From Platanthera guangdongensis (lineage: Eukaryota; Streptophyta; Magnoliopsida; Asparagales; Orchidaceae), in contig CM077159.1 of NCBI GenBank assembly GCA_039583875.1, forward strand, positions 102,261,287 to 102,325,286: a stretch of 64,000 bases of DNA. Reading direction: 5' to 3'. A program made the position numbers and the translations under genes. Shown here piece after piece: positions 11,041 through 22,921 of this stretch. Below the pieces are notes generated by a model. The model ran no database searches, was not told where the DNA came from, and saw only the letters and a list, made by a program, of their open reading frames with translations. The stretch's first letter is position 1; the number at the start of each line of letters is the position of its first letter.

Positions 11041-11137
11041 ATTTTTTTAAGTCTTGACGGAACTAATTTCAAATTGATCTCGTTTCTTATTGGTCCACGT
11101 GTTCTGTCATTAATGATTATGACCGTTAGTCAAGTCC

Positions 11138-11144
11138 TATAAAA
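11138..11144 (+). promoter_or_regulatory. TATA box in shared copia LTR
   Basis: TATAAAA lies downstream of the CTCGAG cluster and about 680 bases before the LTR end, giving a conventional U3/R/U5 order. It is the likely core promoter of the Copia2 transcript. Confidence 0.6.
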
Positions 11145-11824
11145 GCTCTTATCATAATCAACTAACACTAATAAGAAATCTAAGTATTCTGAATCGCACA
11201 TTTTTCATTCTAAATCGGGAAGTTCTGCCACTATTCATCATCTTCTTCACCGCTGACCTTCTCCGATCCAAGAGATTCAGAACAAGAGGTTTCAATAGAT
11301 CAAGACTTTCAACATCGAAAGATTTATTCCTTGATCATGCTGATCCTAAAGTTTTCTGATCCAGAGATTTCGTCTTTGTCTTCTTCGATCCATTTCTGAT
11401 AGAGCTTCAAATTTTAAGAAGGAAGAAGGGTTGAAGATTCAGATCTGAAATATTTTTGTTTGTATATTTTCTGTAAAACATTTTATTCTTGTAGGAGATT
11501 CTTCTCCGAGTTGTAGGAGCTTTGTTCTCTAAGATTTTTGTAGGAGTGTTTTGACTCCGAGTTGTAGGGGCGTTGCTCCGAGTTGTTGGATTATTTTCAA
11601 TCTGAGAGAATAGTGAAGTAGTCGAGTCTAGTGTGTTGTTAGATTGGTGAGGTGGAAAGTGGATGTACCCAAAGTTGGGGAACCACTATAATTTTTTGTG
11701 TCGTATGTGATTGCTTGTTTATTTTTTGTACTCCGTCGTCCCAAGTTTTTATTCCATAAAAAGACGCAGACCTCACCTATTCACCCCCTCTAGGTGATTT
11801 AGGTAGACAACTAAAAATATCAAA

Positions 11825-11836
11825 TGGTATCAGAGG
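11825..11836 (+). other. Primer-binding site, tRNA-iMet type (Copia2)
   Basis: TGGTATCAGAGG lies two bases after the LTR end (ATATCA at 11822). It differs from the canonical TGGTATCAGAGC in the last base only. Confidence 0.9.
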
Positions 11837-11905
11837 TAGGTTGATCATCAAAAAGGTTAACACCTTGAACAGATCTGCTGCAAATTGTCTTAAGAGGATA
11901 CAAGC

Positions 11906-13552
11906 ATGGACAGAGCCAAGGATTTTGCTAAGCTTCCCTTATGCACAAAGACTAACTTTCCCATGTGGAAAAAAAGAATAAAATTCTTCATGAAAGCTGT
12001 GGATCCAAGGATCTTTATGATAGTGGAAGAAGCACCACATGTTCCAATGACAGCCTCCACCATTGACCCAACAAAGCATGTTTCAAGGAAGCTTATGGAT
12101 CTTAACAAAGATGAGATTGCACTTGTCTCTTTAGATAAGAAAGCTAAGAATATCATCGCAAGTGCAATCGATGATTCTATATTGCAGAATCTGATTCGCT
12201 GCAAATCTGCCTAGGAAATGTGGATGTCTCTCATCGTCCTGATGGAAGGTATTGAAGAGGTAAGGGATGACAGAAGATCCCTCCTGAATCAGAAATATGA
12301 AACATTCAGACAAGGTCCCAAGGATTCTATTGCTGATACTTTTGAAAGCTTCTTCAAGATTGTCAACAGTCTAAGAGTCTATGGTCAGTTCTTCACTAAT
12401 GGAGAACTGAATAATAAATTTCTGAGATCCCTGTCTAAGGAATAGGACAACAAAGTCTGTGCAATCCGGGAGTTTAGTAAGCTGGCAGAGACTGACCCTT
12501 AAAATCTCCTTGGAAAGCTTATGTCATATGAGCTACAAATAAACTCAAGAAAAACTGAAGAAGAGAAAAACCGGTCAACATCCAAGGAGAAGTCTGTCGC
12601 TCTAAAGGCAGACATCTCGACGAAGTCAAAAACTGCATCTCCTGCTCCCGCACAGGATGAGAGTGAAGAAGAAGCTTCAAAGCCAAGTACCTCGGGCTCA
12701 GAGCAAACTGAAGGAGAGTTTTTTCTTCTTTAAAGCTAGTTTAAGAAGTTCTTGAACAAGAAGAAACAATGGAGAGGCAATGATGCCTTGTCCAGAAGAT
12801 AATGTCATGGTGGTGATCGTCACAAGAAAGTCTCAAGTAGTCAAGACAGGTATCACTGAAAAATGAACAAACATATTTCTTTTGTCATTGTTTGTTATTA
12901 TTGTAATAAATTAGGACACGTCATAGCTGATTTCCCTCACAAGAGGAAGGAGGGTGGAAGAATAGAGGAGAAGAAATCTTCTTATAATAAGAAGAAAACT
13001 AAAAGAAGCATGGTAGCGAAGAAGGCCAATACCCTTAGCGACACAGACTCATCTGAGTATAGTGATGATGAGGAAGCCTACTTTAGGATGATGGAATAGA
13101 TAGAAGAGGAAGAAGATCCCCAGTATAGTGGGAAGGTAAACTCTCACACCCCTCTCTCAAAATCTAATACTTCAGAACCTGATCATGAGGACTGCACTTC
13201 TGATGATGAGTCTGAACTCATGATTCAATATAAGGAATTAATCAAATCCTACGACAAATGTAGAAGAGTTGTTAAAACTTAGGCCAAGGAGATTAAATCT
13301 CAAAAAGCTGAGGAGAGCACTCTGAGAGAGGAAGTCGCAAAGACGGACTCACACGGAGAGGAATTCCATGCCGCAATCGAGGAATATAGTAAAGCTCTTG
13401 AGCACCTAAATATGAAGGAGAAAATTATCAAGGAATTGAAAGAACAACTTGCCTTTAAAAAGAAACTTGTTGAAAGTTTATCCAACCCAAAATAGTACTT
13501 CCATTTGTAGCTGAGTTCTCCGCTCAAGCTAAAGGTGCTGGCTTAGGCCATC
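11906..13552 (+). pseudogene. gag: Copia2 gag, first part, with in-frame stops
   Basis: The frame starts with an ATG at 11906, 70 bases after the primer site, and continues to about 13490. It is interrupted only by nonsense codons (for example TAG at 12212 and 12443, TAA near 12500, TAG at 13097), several at positions where Trp or Gln would be expected, consistent with C-to-T decay. In order it shows the copia gag domain (11906-12530), a charged linker, a zinc knuckle near 12890 in which the last Cys is Phe (CYYCNKLGHVIADF), an acidic region, and a predicted coiled coil (about 13290-13490). A frameshift near 13490 precedes the Gypsy2 insertion after 13552. Coiled-coil gag extensions are known from Sireviruses. 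Confidence 0.88.
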
Positions 13553-15841
13553 TGTAATGCCCCGAAACTCAAAAGAGGGACAGACAACATTTAGAGCCAA
13601 GTTATGGGCTTGGTGCTCGGGTTCGACGAACTTCCCGAGTGGTCGACTAAATGCACTCAACGAAGCGTCGAGATGGTAAACACAGCCTGAGATACGGGTG
13701 TGTTCAGGGTCGTGTCCTGCTCGGGTTTCATCGGGTGAGGAACACGGTTTGGGTCAAGGCATGTTCTGGTTGACACGGGTGTGTCAATTTTGACACGGGC
13801 GTGTCAAGAACTCGTCTCCTTCCCTGTGCTTATTCGGCTGTGTTGGGCATGACCTGGAACACGGCCGTATGCAAGGCCGTGTCTGGCACACGACTTATGG
13901 CACGGGCGTGTCCAGTGGTCGTGTCCTGTTCGGAATGCGACGGTTTTGACATCGATTGAGGAACACGGCCTTGGACACGGGCGTGTCACAAGCCGTGTTC
14001 GGCATAGGAATTTGGTTTTGAGTGTGAATAGTGGTCGTTAATTTCCTTCTAATGGGATCTGGTGGTCCAGAGCGGTCTTTGCTGAGATAAGTCAGGGAAT
14101 AGGGTTTGAAACCCTCATTCCACATCAAGCGTTCTCTTTCTAAAGACTTTAGAGAGAGGGGAGAGCAAGGAAGAAGGAGAAGGAGAGATCCGGCTGCTGG
14201 AGGAGCTTCGTAGCCCAAATCGCGAGCCGAGTCCAGATCCGCGGAGGTATGTCCGTTGTGGTGGTCTTCATCCGGCTAAATTTTCCATGGCTAGGAAGAG
14301 GGGTCGTAAGGTAACGACACTTCTCCTCTCGATTTCTAGGATGCGTGCATAGCATCTTTTTCTTTCAAGCTTTTGGGCACCATCAAGCTTTTGGGCACCA
14401 AATCTCTCAAATGAGAGGGGTTTGGGTCGTCATGGTTCAAGAGGAACCTCCGGGTCGATTGAGCCCGTCCCCAGCATAATTTTGCATTAGAGATCTGCTC
14501 CGTTAGTGGATTAGGCATTGTGGGCAAAGCCGTAGTCGCAACCATTAGTCCGAATCGGTGATGTTGCATAGCGAGCCTTAAGGATTTTGTAGAAATCCGT
14601 TGCGGTAAGTTGTCATTTATGATGTATGTGTTTTCCCCCTTTTTTCTTAAGTGAGTACGTGTAGCCGGAACCGGACAAGGTTAGCTCCGCATTGGCGGTA
14701 GATGGTTTCCTTGGTGCGCGGGAACGTTGCAGTACAAATGATGGATTAAGTTGGGAAAGATTATGGATTGTAATGTTTTAAGGCGCGGCTTTCTCTCCAT
14801 GGTCGGCTGGCTATCCCGTGACGTGCAAGTCATGTTTGGAGAGTGTCCCGGCGAGACTAGTCCCCTTCTATGAGACTGATGAGAACGCCAAGCATAGTAC
14901 AAGCCCGGGCAATGAAGCCATGAGTAGGTGGGGTCCAGTAAGGGTCCTTAGAATCAGATTGTGTGTGAGACGGAATCCTGACGCGAGAAGTCAGAGTTTG
15001 CTGGCAAGCCCGGGTCTAAGACCTACGAGCGGGTGGGGCCTTGGCAAGATTTCCGTGTGGCGGTTTTTATGTCGTTAGGGGAATTACAGTAACCTTTTGT
15101 TTGTAGCTTAACGCCAATGGGGAAATTGGGAGTACCTAGATGTTATGATGATGTGCTAGTTGCATACGCAATAGGGTGCCTTGGGTGAAGCTTGGGTTTG
15201 CATACATGCTTCATAGTAGGCCCATTTTTATTATATGCTCAACATAGAAAACGTGTTTATTGTTTGAGACATCCAAACCTATTTTGTGAGCTTTACATGT
15301 TTATGTATATGGCATACGAAGTGCTGACTTGCAGGTTGGAGAGGTACCCTGGGGTCTGTTAGGGGCGACCGGGAGGAGATGTGATGGTTACATAGTTGAG
15401 GTCAGCCTTTGCTGACCCACGTTACCACTAAATTTTTATAGGGCAAGGATCGCAAGCAGGAGCTAGCTCACCGGCCAAAAAGGCCTAAGCCTCATGAAAT
15501 GTTCCAAGTTTTATACAAGCTCTATTTTATGGCATTGTATGTTTGATGTTCTAGGTTTCTGGCTTGCATGTCGAGGTAGTCTAGGAGTGCTTATGCACGT
15601 TGGTGTTTCATGTTATCATTTGAGTTTTGGACTCTCTATCATTGTAAGGCCTTAAGGCCATTTTGATACTCTTATGTATGTGGATAACTTCTGGTCTTAT
15701 TTTCGGTTTACGCTGTTATTTTATTCTGAGTTTTTAGTTGGGTAGTTAATATCATCTTTTAACGCTAAAGCTATGGCGTCTGTATGTTGTGGGGCCCCGG
15801 CCGGACCCATATTATACGGTCATTACAGGGGAGGTGTTACG
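13553..15841 (+). repeat. 5' LTR of Gypsy2
   Basis: It starts TGTAATGCCCCGAAACTC. A cluster of CACGGCCGTGT/CACGGGCGTGT dyads occupies 13620-14010. The rest includes the AGGCCTTAAGGCC stretch near 15650 and ends near GGGGAGGTGTTACG at 15841. The final A seen in the 3' LTR is G here. No gene is visible. Confidence 0.88.
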
Positions 15842-15844
15842 ATT

Positions 15845-15857
15845 TAGTATCAGAGCC
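15845..15857 (+). other. Primer-binding site of Gypsy2
   Basis: TAGTATCAGAGCC is the initiator-tRNA-Met type site TGGTATCAGAGCC with one G-to-A change. It lies three bases after the 5' LTR. Confidence 0.85.
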
Positions 15858-16091
15858 AGGTTGCATCCAAGTTCAGGTTTAGCAGTAGATTTAACGTAAT
15901 TGGATCCCATATAGAAGTTATCAACATATGAGTATTGCGGGATCATGAGTGTCCTTATGTTTGAGTCTTGTGATTAGAGACTGATTCCTCATTATCTTGC
16001 TTTTGTTAAGAGTACAAGCAACGAGGCGGGTACGTCGAGACCAAGAGAAGAGATTTCGGGGAGCAGCGTTACTGCTCAGGGTCCTTTGGGC

Positions 16092-17175
16092 ATGGGTGTA
16101 AACCCGGCCGATTTTTGTCGCATGCTCGCAGAAGCAATGGTGGCAAACCAAGCTGTAGTGACAGCTCAAGTAGCAACCCTTGTTGCTCAGGTAGCAACTC
16201 CTGCTACCCCGGATACGGCGATGGCCATGCCGGGCGGAGAAGCCAGGCGAGCAGAGCCGTTGGCCGAAAGGGTGGTTGTCAGGCATGGGGACCGGCAGAT
16301 GAAATATTTTCTGAGCTTCCATCCTCCAACGTTTAAGGGAGTCGGTACGCCGACTGATGCGGTGGATTGGTGGGCACGGATTCAAGAACTTCTGAGGGCG
16401 GTAGAGATGCCAGAGGAGAAGAAATTTGAGTTTGCGGCATTCATGTTGGAAGGAGACGCGAAGTTGTGGTGGGTGAGCCATAGTGGCCGCAAGTTTCGCG
16501 GATGCACCCCGTCCATGGAAGAGTTTGGGAATACTTTCCTAAAGAAGTACATTCCTGGGTCAACGAGGTTGGCCCTCCAAAGGGAATTTCTGCACTTGGT
16601 GCAGCGGAATAAGATGGTGGACGAGTATGTATAGGAGTTTACTCGGTTGGGTCGTTATGCGGGAACGACAATGGCAGACGATGAGGAGAGGGATAACCTC
16701 TTCTACCATGGGCTGGGGGAGAATTTAAGATAACCCCTCATCGCCATGAAGGGAGCTGGTTTCAATGAGCTGATTGAGGCTGCCAGAACGTTGAAGAGTG
16801 ATCTGGAGCAATCCCAACGTCGTAAGGGTTTTGCACCCAAGCGAGGGGAAGGGAAGTCTTCTCAATCCCAAGGAAGTCTGAAGGTAATAGATGGAAGAAA
16901 AAGCCTCACCCTTTCAAGTCCGGTGAGAAAAGCAACTGGACGTACGGAGGCTCTCGCTCTAAGGGACCACCGATGTGCTTTAATTGTGGCAAGGTGGGGC
17001 ACATAGCTTGTTTTTATACTCAAGGAGGTGCTGAGCAGGAGCCAAGGCAGGAGAAAACTGTGCGCTCCGGCCCCAGTGCCGCAGAGAAAGGGAAGATGGA
17101 GGAGTCTAGCGCTTCTCGGTTCCAACCAGTGCAACCAAGGGCTTACAATCTTGGACAGCAGGAAGCGATTTGACA
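16092..17175 (+). pseudogene. gag: Gypsy2 gag
   Basis: The first ATG of the frame is at 16092. The retrotransposon gag domain is recognisable from about 16300 (FLSFHPPTFKGVGTP) through KLWWVSH to RLALQREFLHLVQ. In-frame TAG (16632-16634) and TAA (about 16732) break it, and a short frame change occurs before the zinc knuckle at about 16973. That knuckle reads CFNCGKVGHIACFY, with Tyr instead of the last Cys. The end (YNLGQQEAI) is followed by TGA and, in the same frame, by the protease. The protein would form the particle shell and bind RNA. Confidence 0.85.
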
Positions 17176-17182
17176 ACCCGAT

Positions 17183-20100
17183 GTGGTGACAGGTATGAGA
17201 AAGTTTAAATTTAACCTTATACTTCATACTTTCAGATCGTTTATGTTTGATGCCTATGTTTTAGGCTTTGTGTTAGTTTCTGGATACCCCACTAGGGTAT
17301 TGTTTGATACGGGAGCATCGCACTCTTTTCTTGCGGAAAGCTTTATCCGGAGAATTTTAGTTGAGTCATTCAAGGCGGACGTAGAGCTGAAGGTGTGCAT
17401 GCCCAATGGGTCATCCATGACCATCGGGGCAAAAGGGCGTATTTGTTGGAAGCTAGACGGAGTTGACTTCATGTTAATAGCAGCGGTCCTACCGTTGGTT
17501 GAGTTTGATGTGATATTGGGAATAGACTGGCTAGTAGAGTAGCGTGCCAGTATTGACTACCTATCTAAGGTGGTGACCATGAGAAGCAAAGGGCAGGCAG
17601 AAGTTAAGTTTGAGGGCCTTAATGGAGTGGCCTGTTCCCTAATTTCGGCCATGTAGTTGGTGCAGGCAGTTTACCATGTGGGAGTAGCTCTTGTAGTATT
17701 ATTGGAGGTTCTCCTTTCCAAGTTATCACTTGGGGAAGTGCCCGTAGTGGCAGAGTTCGAGGTTGTGTTTCCTGATGAACTTCCTGGAGGACCTCCTCGA
17801 TGGGAGATTGATTCCTCGATTGAGTTAGTGCTAGAGGCAAGGCCGGTGTCATATCCTCCGTTTAGGATGGCACCAAAAGAGTTGGCCGAACTCAAGGTAC
17901 AGTTGCAGGAACTTTTGGAGCAGGGGTATATCAGACCCAGTTCTTCACTGTGTTGTTCGTGAAGAAGAAAGACGGTAGTATGCAGTTGTGCATAGACTAC
18001 CGAGAGTTGAATAAATTGACTGTCAAGAATAAGTATCTGATTCCTCGGATAGATGACCTGTTCGACTAGTTGGTGGGGTCGATGGTGTATTCAAAGTTGG
18101 ACTTGAAGTCAAGATACTATCAGTTGCGAATTTGAGACGAGGACATACCCAAGACAGCGTTTGGTACGAGGTATGGCCACTTTGAGTTCTCAGTGATGTC
18201 ATTCGGGTTGACGAATGCACCATCCGTATTCATGCATTTGATGAATCGAGTATTTATGGAATACTTGTACTCTTTTGTAGTTGTCTTTATTAACGACATT
18301 CTAGTTTACTCCAAATCGTAGGTGGAGCATGAGACTCACTTGATAGTAGTCTTGCAAGTGTTGAGAGAGAACCAGCTTTATGCAAAGTTCTCAAAGTGCA
18401 AGTTCTGACTAGAGAAGTTGGCATTTTTGGGCCATGTGATTAGTGGGGATGGGGTGGCAGTAGATCCAACAAAAGTGGAAGCCATCAGAGATTAGCCGAT
18501 TTTGAGAACCGTGGCGGAAGTCCGAAGTTTTCTTGGACTAGCCGGGTACTATAGAAGGTTCGTAGAAAACTTTTTGTGGATAGCTCTACCCCTCACTTAA
18601 CTAACTCGTAAGGACCAGAAGTTTTTGTGGACTCGGGAGTGCAATCAGGCGTTTGATATCCTGAAGGAAAGGCTGGTGATAGCTCCAATCCTAAGTCTAC
18701 TGAATGGGACTGAAGGATTTCAAATTTTCAGTGATGCATCAGGATGCGGTTTGGGTTGCGTATTGGTGCAACATGGCAGTGTGATAGCCTTTGGGTCTAG
18801 GCAACTAAAGCCTCACGAGAGGAATTACCCCATCCATGAATTTTAATTGGCATCGGTAATTTTTGCATTGAAATTATGGCGGCACTATGTTTATGTTGCG
18901 AAGGTGGAGATCTTCACGGATCACCAAAGCCTGAAGTATCTCCTAGATCAGAAGGACTTGAATATGCGGCAGCGCCGATGGGTCGAGTTCCTTGGAGACT
19001 ACAAGGTGGCGATTCAGTATACGCCAGGCAAAGCCAATGTGGTGGCATATACCTTGAGTGAGTAGAAAATACTCGGGGCAAGGGAATTGAATCGAAGCTC
19101 ATGATGAGCGGTTGGTGCTGGACTTGGAGTCCCTCGACATAGAGTGCACAACAAGAGGTGATTATAGCATGGCTCGGTTGAACTGGATTGAAATGCAAAA
19201 TGATTTGTCCGATCGTATTCGGGAAGCGACCCGTTTAGATGTGGAGTTCCAGCCATACGTGGTGGAAGCTCAAAAGGGCGAGAGTAGTGCATGGGAGTTA
19301 ATTGATGGGATTCTGAGAAAGGACGGAAGTATTTGTGTACCGCAATTCGGCAAGCTCCGTAAGGATTTGGTGTTTGAGGCTCACTTCACAAAGTACTCCA
19401 TTCACCCGGGCAGTACAAAGATGTACTTGGATATGAAGAAATCCTTTTGGTGTCCTAGACTGAAGCGGGACGTAGCTTTGTACGTGAATCGGTGCCAAAA
19501 TTGTGCCTTGGTGAAGGTCGAGTGTCAGAAGTCGGGCGGGTTCCTGAAGCCTCTTCCTATTCCCGAGTGGAAATTTGATGACATCAACAAGGACTTTGTA
19601 CATGGGTTACGTAGATCGCAGCAGGGTAACGACGCGATTTGGGTGATTGTGGATCGCTTAACCAAAGTGTCTCACTCATCCCAAATCGGAAGGAGGATAG
19701 CGTGGAGAAGCTGGTAGAGTTGTATGTTCACAACATTGTGCGACTACATGGGATTCCTAAGAGTATAGTTAGTGATTGTGATGGACGTTTCATGTCCAAG
19801 GACTGGAGGTTGGTTCAGAAGAGTCTGGGCACGAAGCTCAAGTTCAGTACGACTTTCCATCCTCAAACTGACGGGCAAACCAAAAGAACGAACCGTACTA
19901 TGGAGGATATGCTGAGGATGTGTACTCTTGACTTCGGCAAGAAGTGGGAAGATCACCTCTTCATGATAGAGTTCGCTTATAACAATAGTTACCAAGCAAG
20001 TATAAAGATGGCTCCATACGTAGCTTTGAATGGCAGGCAGTGTCGAACATCGATGTCTTAGACAGAGGCGGGAGACACCAAACTTTTGGGAAAAGAGGTG

Positions 20101-20640
20101 GTAGATGATGCATGCATGTTGGTGCGAACCATTCGAGTGCGCATGAAGGTAGCTCAAGATCGCCAAGCAAAATATTATAATGCTCACCACAGGAAGCTGG
20201 AGTTCACGGTAGGCGACTGGGTCTATCTAAAGATCAAGCCGTTCAAAGTCATTTTGCGGATTCGCCGACTCAAGAAGTTGAGTCCGAGGTTTTTGGGATC
20301 TTTCGGGGTTATAGAACGGGTGGGAGAAGCAGAGTACCGGTTGGCATTATCCACGGAGCTGAGTGGATTACACGATGTCTTCCATGTCTCTGTATTGAGG
20401 AAATCCTTAGTAGAGGCTAGTATGGTGATCGAATCAGCATCAGTGCCGATAGAAGAGGACTTGAGGACGCGAGTTCGTCCAGTTAGTATAGAGGATTTTG
20501 AAATTTGGCAGTTGTGGAACAAAGAGGTCAAACCCGTAAAAGTCCGATCGAACAACTGCGGTCGTGAGAAGCTCTCGTGGGAGAGAGAGCAGACCATGCT
20601 GGAGGAGTACCCAGAGTTATTCCACTCAGGTATCGTTTAA
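17183..20640 (+). pseudogene. pol: Gypsy2 pol: protease, RT, RNase H, integrase, chromodomain-like tail
   Basis: The protease (17183-17542) keeps the active-site motif LFDTGASHSF. Reverse transcriptase runs from about 17657 to 18610 with several TAG/TGA/TAA stops and a frameshift near 17940; its catalytic FIDD is FIND (about 18290), so Asp is lost. RNase H spans 18625-19065 ([22 protein letters not shown]). Integrase runs from about 19110 to 20061, with the zinc-binding segment (RCQNCALVKVECQ) and a core ending HPQTDGQTKRTNRT, where the catalytic Glu is Lys. A frameshift lies near 19670. The tail (20086-20640) has the GPY/F-like region and a chromodomain-like end (WERE...EEYPELF), which in chromoviruses directs insertion to heterochromatin. 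It cannot encode active enzymes. Confidence 0.9.
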
Positions 20641-20701
20641 GTTTTATGTATCTTTTCCTTTCTGTAATTTCAGGACGAAATTCTTTTAAGAGGGAGAGAG
20701 T

Positions 20702-21866
20702 TGTAATACCTCGAAACTCAAAAGGGGGATGGACAGCATTTAGAGCCAAGTTTGGGGCTTGGTAAGGGTCACACTGCCTGGGACTCGGGCGTGTCCAGGG
20801 CCATGTCATGCTCAGGTTCAACGAACTTCCCGAGTGGTCGACGAAATGCACTCGACGAAGAGTCAAGACAGTGAACACGGCCTGAGACACGGCCGTGTTC
20901 AGGGTCGTGTACTGCTCGGGCTGCATCGGGTGAGGAAGAGCGGTCCTTGCTGAGATAAGTCCGGGAATAGGGTTTGAAACCCTCATTCCTCATCAAGCTT
21001 TCTCTTTCTAAAAGCTTTAGAGAGAGGGGAGAGCAAGGAAGAAGGAGAGTGTGGGGAGAGTGTTTGCGGCTTAATGCCAATGGGGAGAGAGTAGCGCCTA
21101 GGAGTTAATTGTAGTACCCTTTTGTTTGTGTCTTAACGCCAATGGGGATATTGGGAGTACCCAGATGTTATGAGGATGTGCTAGTTGCATACGCAATAGG
21201 CTGCCTTGGGTGAAGCCCGGGTTTGCATACATGTTGCATTGTAGGCCACTTTTTATTATATGCACAACATAGAAAATGTGTTTATTGTTTGAGACATCCA
21301 AACATGTTTTTAGAGCTTTACATGTTTATGAATTTGGCATATGAAGTGCTGACTTGCAGGTTGGAGGGATACCCTGGGGTATGTTAGGGGTGGACGGGAG
21401 GAGAAGTTTTGGCTACACAGTTGAGGTCAGCCTTTGCTGACCCACGTTACCACCAAATTTTTACAGGGCAAGTATCGCAAGCAGGAGCTAGCTTGCCGGC
21501 CAAAAAGGCCTATGCCTCATGAAGTGTTCCAAGTTTTGTACTAGCTCTATTTTGTGGCATTGTATGTTTGATGCTCTAGGTTTTCGGCTTGCATGCCGAG
21601 GTAGTCTAGGAGTGCTTATGCATGTTGGTGTTTGATGTTATCATTTGAGTTTTGGACTCTCTATCGTTGTAAGGCCTTAAGGCCATTTTGATACTCTTAT
21701 GTATGTGGATAACTTCTGGTCTTGTTTTTTGTTTTCGCTGTTGTTTTATTCTGAGTTTTGAGTTGGGTAGTTAACATCATCTTTTAACGTTAAATCTGTG
21801 GCGTCTGTATGTTGTGGGGCCCCGGTCGGACCTATATTATAGAGTCATTATAGGGGAGGTGTTACA
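20702..21866 (+). repeat. 3' LTR of Gypsy2, internally shortened
   Basis: It starts TGTAATACCTCGAAACTC right after the purine tract AAGAGGGAGAGAG (20688-20700) and ends GTTACA. Relative to the 5' LTR it lacks part of the dyad-motif cluster and about 0.9 kb corresponding to roughly 14185-15090. The remaining parts align closely with 15090-15841. Confidence 0.87.
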
Positions 21867-22921
21867 CCATCTGGCTGCTCCTAGTAAATCTTTTAGGAGA
21901 AATAAAGCTAAATGAAAAAATAAGGCTGCCAAGAAAGCTCTAACCAAGGAGAAGGGGAAAGCTCCTCAAGACCAAACATCATTTAAAATGGTAATCTTTC
22001 CAACAAATGAGTTTGATTTTGATTCATCCTACAGTCACTTTGTCAGGCCTACTTATGTAGAGCCAAAGTCTCGGTACCAAGGATGGACCAGTCCCCAGAA
22101 CTTTGGTGAAAGTGTCTTCAAGGCACCTTATGAGGAGATCACTCTTCAGAGCTAGGACCCTTATAGTCATGGTCACAACATCAAGAAAGCTCCAAAAGTT
22201 AAACCCGTTGGGGAAAAGCCTCTTGACGAGAAGAAGTCATGTGAGTGCTATCACCACGAAGCTTCTACCTCCAAGTCTGCTGCCCCTGCTACACCACACT
22301 CTCAAAAGGTCAAGCAGGAGAACCTCAGGTAAAGATACAACAGGTTTGACTATTGGTGTTGCGGCAAAGTTGGTCACTTTGCTATAGATTGTTGGTTTAA
22401 CCCCATATATTATGTAATTCCTCAAGTTAATAATGTGAGAAAGACCACTCACAATGTTAACACACATAGGGGGAGTGTGCTAAATAGAGACCAAGGACTC
22501 AAACGAGTTTGGGTTCTTAAGGCAAACTAATTTGTGAATGGAGGTATGTCCAAAGGCCACCAAAAATCTTATCTGGTATTTGGACAGTGGATGCTCTTGG
22601 CATATGACCGGGACTAAAAGCCTACTCCAGAATTATTCTCCAGTCATGAACGGGCCAAAGGTCATCTTTGGAGGTTCTGACATAGGGATTACAAAAGGCT
22701 ACAGTATGATTACTAATGATAGTGTATCCTTCTCAGATGTGGCTTATGTTGAAGGATTGGAACACAATATTATAAGCATATGTCAGCTTTGTGATAAAGG
22801 ATACATAGTAGAATTTCATGCAGACAAGTGTTTGATAAAATCGGTCGATAACTTAGAAACGATTCTATCAGGCACTCGTAGTTGGAATATATTTTGTTTA
22901 AATTTTATTTGCATAGACTCT
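21867..22921 (+). pseudogene. Copia2 gag tail and protease
   Basis: After the Gypsy2 TSD the Copia2 gag continues (HLAAPSKSFRRNKAK) with a few stops and contains a second zinc knuckle near 22355, YWCCGKVGHFAIDC, where the first Cys is Tyr. After a frame change near 22510-22540 the retropepsin-type protease follows (22538-22921), with WYLDSGCSWHMTG around 22575 as the active-site motif, and FSDVAYVEGLEHN and ISICQLCDKGY further on, as usual for copia elements. The frame ends when TRG1 inserts at 22922. Confidence 0.88.

Larger units (their letters stand above)
9546..11822 (+). repeat. Shared LTR of the copia pair (about 2.28 kb)
   Basis: The LTR runs from TGTTGGGAATA at 9546 to ATATCA at 11822. 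It is preceded by pol, 3' region and a polypurine tract, so it is a 3' LTR for the left copy. It is followed by a primer site and gag, so it is a 5' LTR for Copia2. It contains two repeat blocks (9685-10195 and 10490-11040), a TATA box at 11138, and a CACCCCCTCTAG stretch near its end, typical of Sirevirus-type LTRs. Confidence 0.85.
13553..21866 (+). mobile_element. Gypsy2: Ty3/gypsy chromovirus (Tekay/Del-like), complete but dead
   Basis: The element is bounded by the TSD CCATC at 13548-13552 and 21867-21871. Its LTRs begin TGTAAT and end GTTACG (5') or GTTACA (3'). The order is 5' LTR, tRNA-iMet-type primer site, gag, protease, reverse transcriptase, RNase H, integrase, chromodomain-like tail, polypurine tract and 3' LTR. 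The LTRs differ greatly in length (2289 against 1165 bases) because the 3' copy lacks two internal blocks. Nonsense and frameshift changes throughout show it is old. Confidence 0.92.
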
